In this document: in pieces, positions 35,904 through 37,278 of the stretch
How positions within the stretch are numbered: the stretch's first letter is position 1
How the letters are laid out: every line of letters starts with the position of its first letter
Source of the DNA: Clostridia bacterium
GTDB lineage: Bacteria; Bacillota; Clostridia; TANB77; CAG-508
Direction: 5' to 3'
Assembly: GCA_022798895.1 (NCBI GenBank)
Contig: JAAWNJ010000011.1
Location: forward strand, 1-37,278
DNA length: 37,278 nt
Made by a program: the position numbers and the translations under genes
Notes under the pieces: generated by a model
Told to the model about the DNA's origin: nothing
What the model saw: only the letters and a program-made list of their open reading frames with translations
The model's database searches: none

Positions 35904-36981
35904 ATGTATAAAGTTGGAAGTATGTTTGCAGGGATAGGTGGAATTTGTTTGGGATTTAAAAATGCTGGTTGTAAATTAATATGGGCAAACGAAATTGACA
36001 AATTTGCATGTACTACATATAGAGAAAATTTTGGAAATGATTACTTAGTAGAAGGAGATATTAAAGAGATAAATGAAAATAGTATTCCAGATTTAGATAT
36101 ATTAACTGCTGGATTTCCTTGTCAGGCATTTTCTATAGCTGGATATCAAAAGGGTTTTGAAGATGATAGAGGCAATTTGTTTTTTGATGTTTTAAGAGTA
36201 ATAAAAGCTAAAAGGCCAAGAATTGTATTTTTAGAGAATGTCAAAAATCTGGTTTCACATGATCAAGGTAAAACTTTTAAAGTAATAAAGGATAGTCTTA
36301 AAAATTTAGAATATAAGGTTTGGTATCAAGTATGTAATACAGCTGAATATGGTAATGTACCACAAAATAGAGAAAGAGTATATATAGTGTGTTTTAGGGA
36401 AGAAATTGACTATAATGAATTTATAAAAGAAGAATTTAAACCCATAAAATTAAAAGATACTATACATAGAATAATAGATGTACAAGATAAAAAAGAAGAA
36501 AAATATTATTATACAGAAAAATCAAAATATTATGAAGATTTAAAACAGATAATGAAAAATAAGAATACAGTTTATCAATTAAGAAGAGTATATATAAGAG
36601 AAAATAAGAATAATGTATGTCCAACGTTAACAGCGAATATGGGAGAGGGGCGGACATAATGTACCACTAATTTTAGATAATTATGGAATAAGAAAATTAA
36701 CGCCAAGAGAATGTTTATTATTTCAAGGATTCCCTAGAAATTATAAAATGCCAGTAGGAATGGCTGATTCAAAAATATACAAACAAGCAGGGAATGCAGT
36801 TTCAGTTCCAGTGATTGAAAGAATTGCAAAAAAAATAGTAACAACATTAAACAAAAATCCTCAAGAAACTGATACAATATTTGAAATGAGTGAAAAATGC
36901 AATTTTAAATCTATTATTAAAACTTGGAAAAAGTTAGATAGAAATTTAAAATTAAATAAAGCGAATAGTTCAGTTATATAG
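35904..36981 (+). CDS. DNA (cytosine-5) methyltransferase, +1 shift at CGG
   Basis: A type II C5-cytosine methyltransferase of about 358 residues. Motifs in order: SMFAGIGGICLGF (I, AdoMet), ANEIDKFA (II), GFPCQAFSIAG with catalytic Cys73 (IV), FLENVKNL (VI), QNRERVYIVCF (VIII), a target-recognition region of about 80 residues, then CPTLTANMG. The zero frame then reads GAG GGG CGG ACA TAA. Skipping the C at 36651 gives GGHNVPLILDNYGIRKLTPRECLLFQGFP and KQAGNAVSVPVI (motifs IX and X) to the stop at 36981. Without the shift the enzyme lacks motifs IX-X and should be inactive, leaving the endonuclease unopposed; that argues for functional recoding. Confidence 0.9.
36651..36654 (+). other. Candidate +1 recoding site CGGA in the methyltransferase gene
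   Basis: In-frame CGG (36651-36653) after GGG; zero-frame stop two codons on (ACA TAA). Skipping C gives GGA and restores NMGEGGHNVP. A GGGAGAGGGG tract lies directly upstream. Confidence 0.65.
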
Positions 36982-36997
36982 TTAAATAAATATATAA

Positions 36998-37036
36998 TAG
37001 CTAGAAGTTAGTAGAAAACTAATTTCTAGTTATTTT
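36998..37036 (+). terminator. Terminator after the R-M system
   Basis: ATAGCTAGAAGTTAGT (36998-37012 region) pairs with ACTAATTTCTAGTTAT (37018-37033) with one mismatch; six T follow. Confidence 0.75.
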
Positions 37037-37278
37037 TTGTGCAATTTTTCTAAAATTTATACCTTTTAAACTTTTAGATGCCATATACATTATGAAAAAA
37101 GTTAAAAAAAATTTGCTCCTTTTTCAAAAAATGGTGGCATATACTTAGTAGAGAAATTAAAGAATTAAAAAAAGTTACATTTCAAGTGACATTTTAGAAC
37201 TTATCTAGCATAGGAAGAAATTAGTAATAAAAATTTTAAAAATTAATAAACTTTAACAAATGATAAATGGAAAGGTAT
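37037..37278. other. Intergenic end, no gene seen
   Basis: AT-rich. ATGCCA (37078-37083) with TGGCAT (37135-37140), and TGAAAAA (37093-37099) with TTTTTCA (37120-37126), could form an imperfect long hairpin. The missing 3' end of the PBP gene is not found here. Confidence 0.4.

Noticed and set aside
11038..36654. Treating the four frame breaks as ordinary pseudogenes or random sequencing errors
   Set aside because: All four are an extra C ahead of a Gly GGN codon, on both strands, in otherwise intact and conserved genes; random errors or decay would vary in base, size and frame. Systematic error remains possible and is listed as the main alternative.
1..37278. CRISPR arrays, tRNA or rRNA genes
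   Set aside because: No spaced direct repeats or cloverleaf/rRNA signatures were seen on either strand.

Overview
The window looks like part of the chromosome of an AT-rich, endospore-forming, probably gut-dwelling clostridial Firmicute. The evidence is purine-rich Shine-Dalgarno sites, sigma-A promoters with 17-18 bp spacers, a SpoIVFA/SpoIVFB pair, a YyaC-like spore protein, RNase J, and the mraZ-rsmH-ftsL start of the division and cell wall (dcw) cluster. I saw no rRNA, tRNA, CRISPR array, transposase of a classical IS, or integrase.

Layout. 1-480: remnant-like end with a 36-codon ORF, two hairpins and a 14-bp direct repeat. 484-8263: housekeeping and sporulation genes (GNAT-like protein, M20 dipeptidase, small membrane protein, DUF4116-like protein, AlkD-like protein, Zn-dependent phospholipase C-like protein, YyaC-like protein, SpoIVFA-like M23 protein, SpoIVFB). 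8281-10585: RNase J behind a long structured leader. 10609-11209: Fic protein. 11227-11335: GC-rich multi-hairpin element. 11378-13650: mraZ (with an operator of 10-bp repeats), rsmH, ftsL, terminator. 13670-32300: 18.8 kb of accessory genes inside the dcw cluster. These are a DHHW/MBOAT O-acyltransferase pair, an Rpn-type nuclease, an ECF-like sigma factor with membrane segments, a DUF4362-like exported protein, a Cu/Zn superoxide dismutase, a cohesin-like/dockerin protein and a giant dockerin-bearing M26 metalloprotease of 3558 residues. 32476-34408: the class B penicillin-binding protein that normally follows ftsL, with its 3' end replaced. 34601-37036: a type II restriction-modification pair.

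Main discovery. Four otherwise intact genes (Fic, superoxide dismutase on the minus strand, the penicillin-binding protein, the C5 methyltransferase) each need one +1 shift. In all four the shift falls exactly on an in-frame CGG codon: skipping the C gives GGN (Gly) and restores a strongly conserved motif. On a manual scan I found no other in-frame CGG codon in about 31 kb of coding sequence, although CGG occurs more than 20 times in the other two frames of genes. The simplest biological reading is that CGG is not a normal arginine codon here but a site of +1 recoding (CGGN read as Gly). Systematic sequencing error is the main alternative.

Other points of interest: surface assembly of a protease through cohesin/dockerin modules; a 33-bp direct repeat bracketing the protease locus; paired palindromic operators upstream of it; a sigma factor physically tied to the membrane; and a restriction-modification insertion that truncates a division gene.
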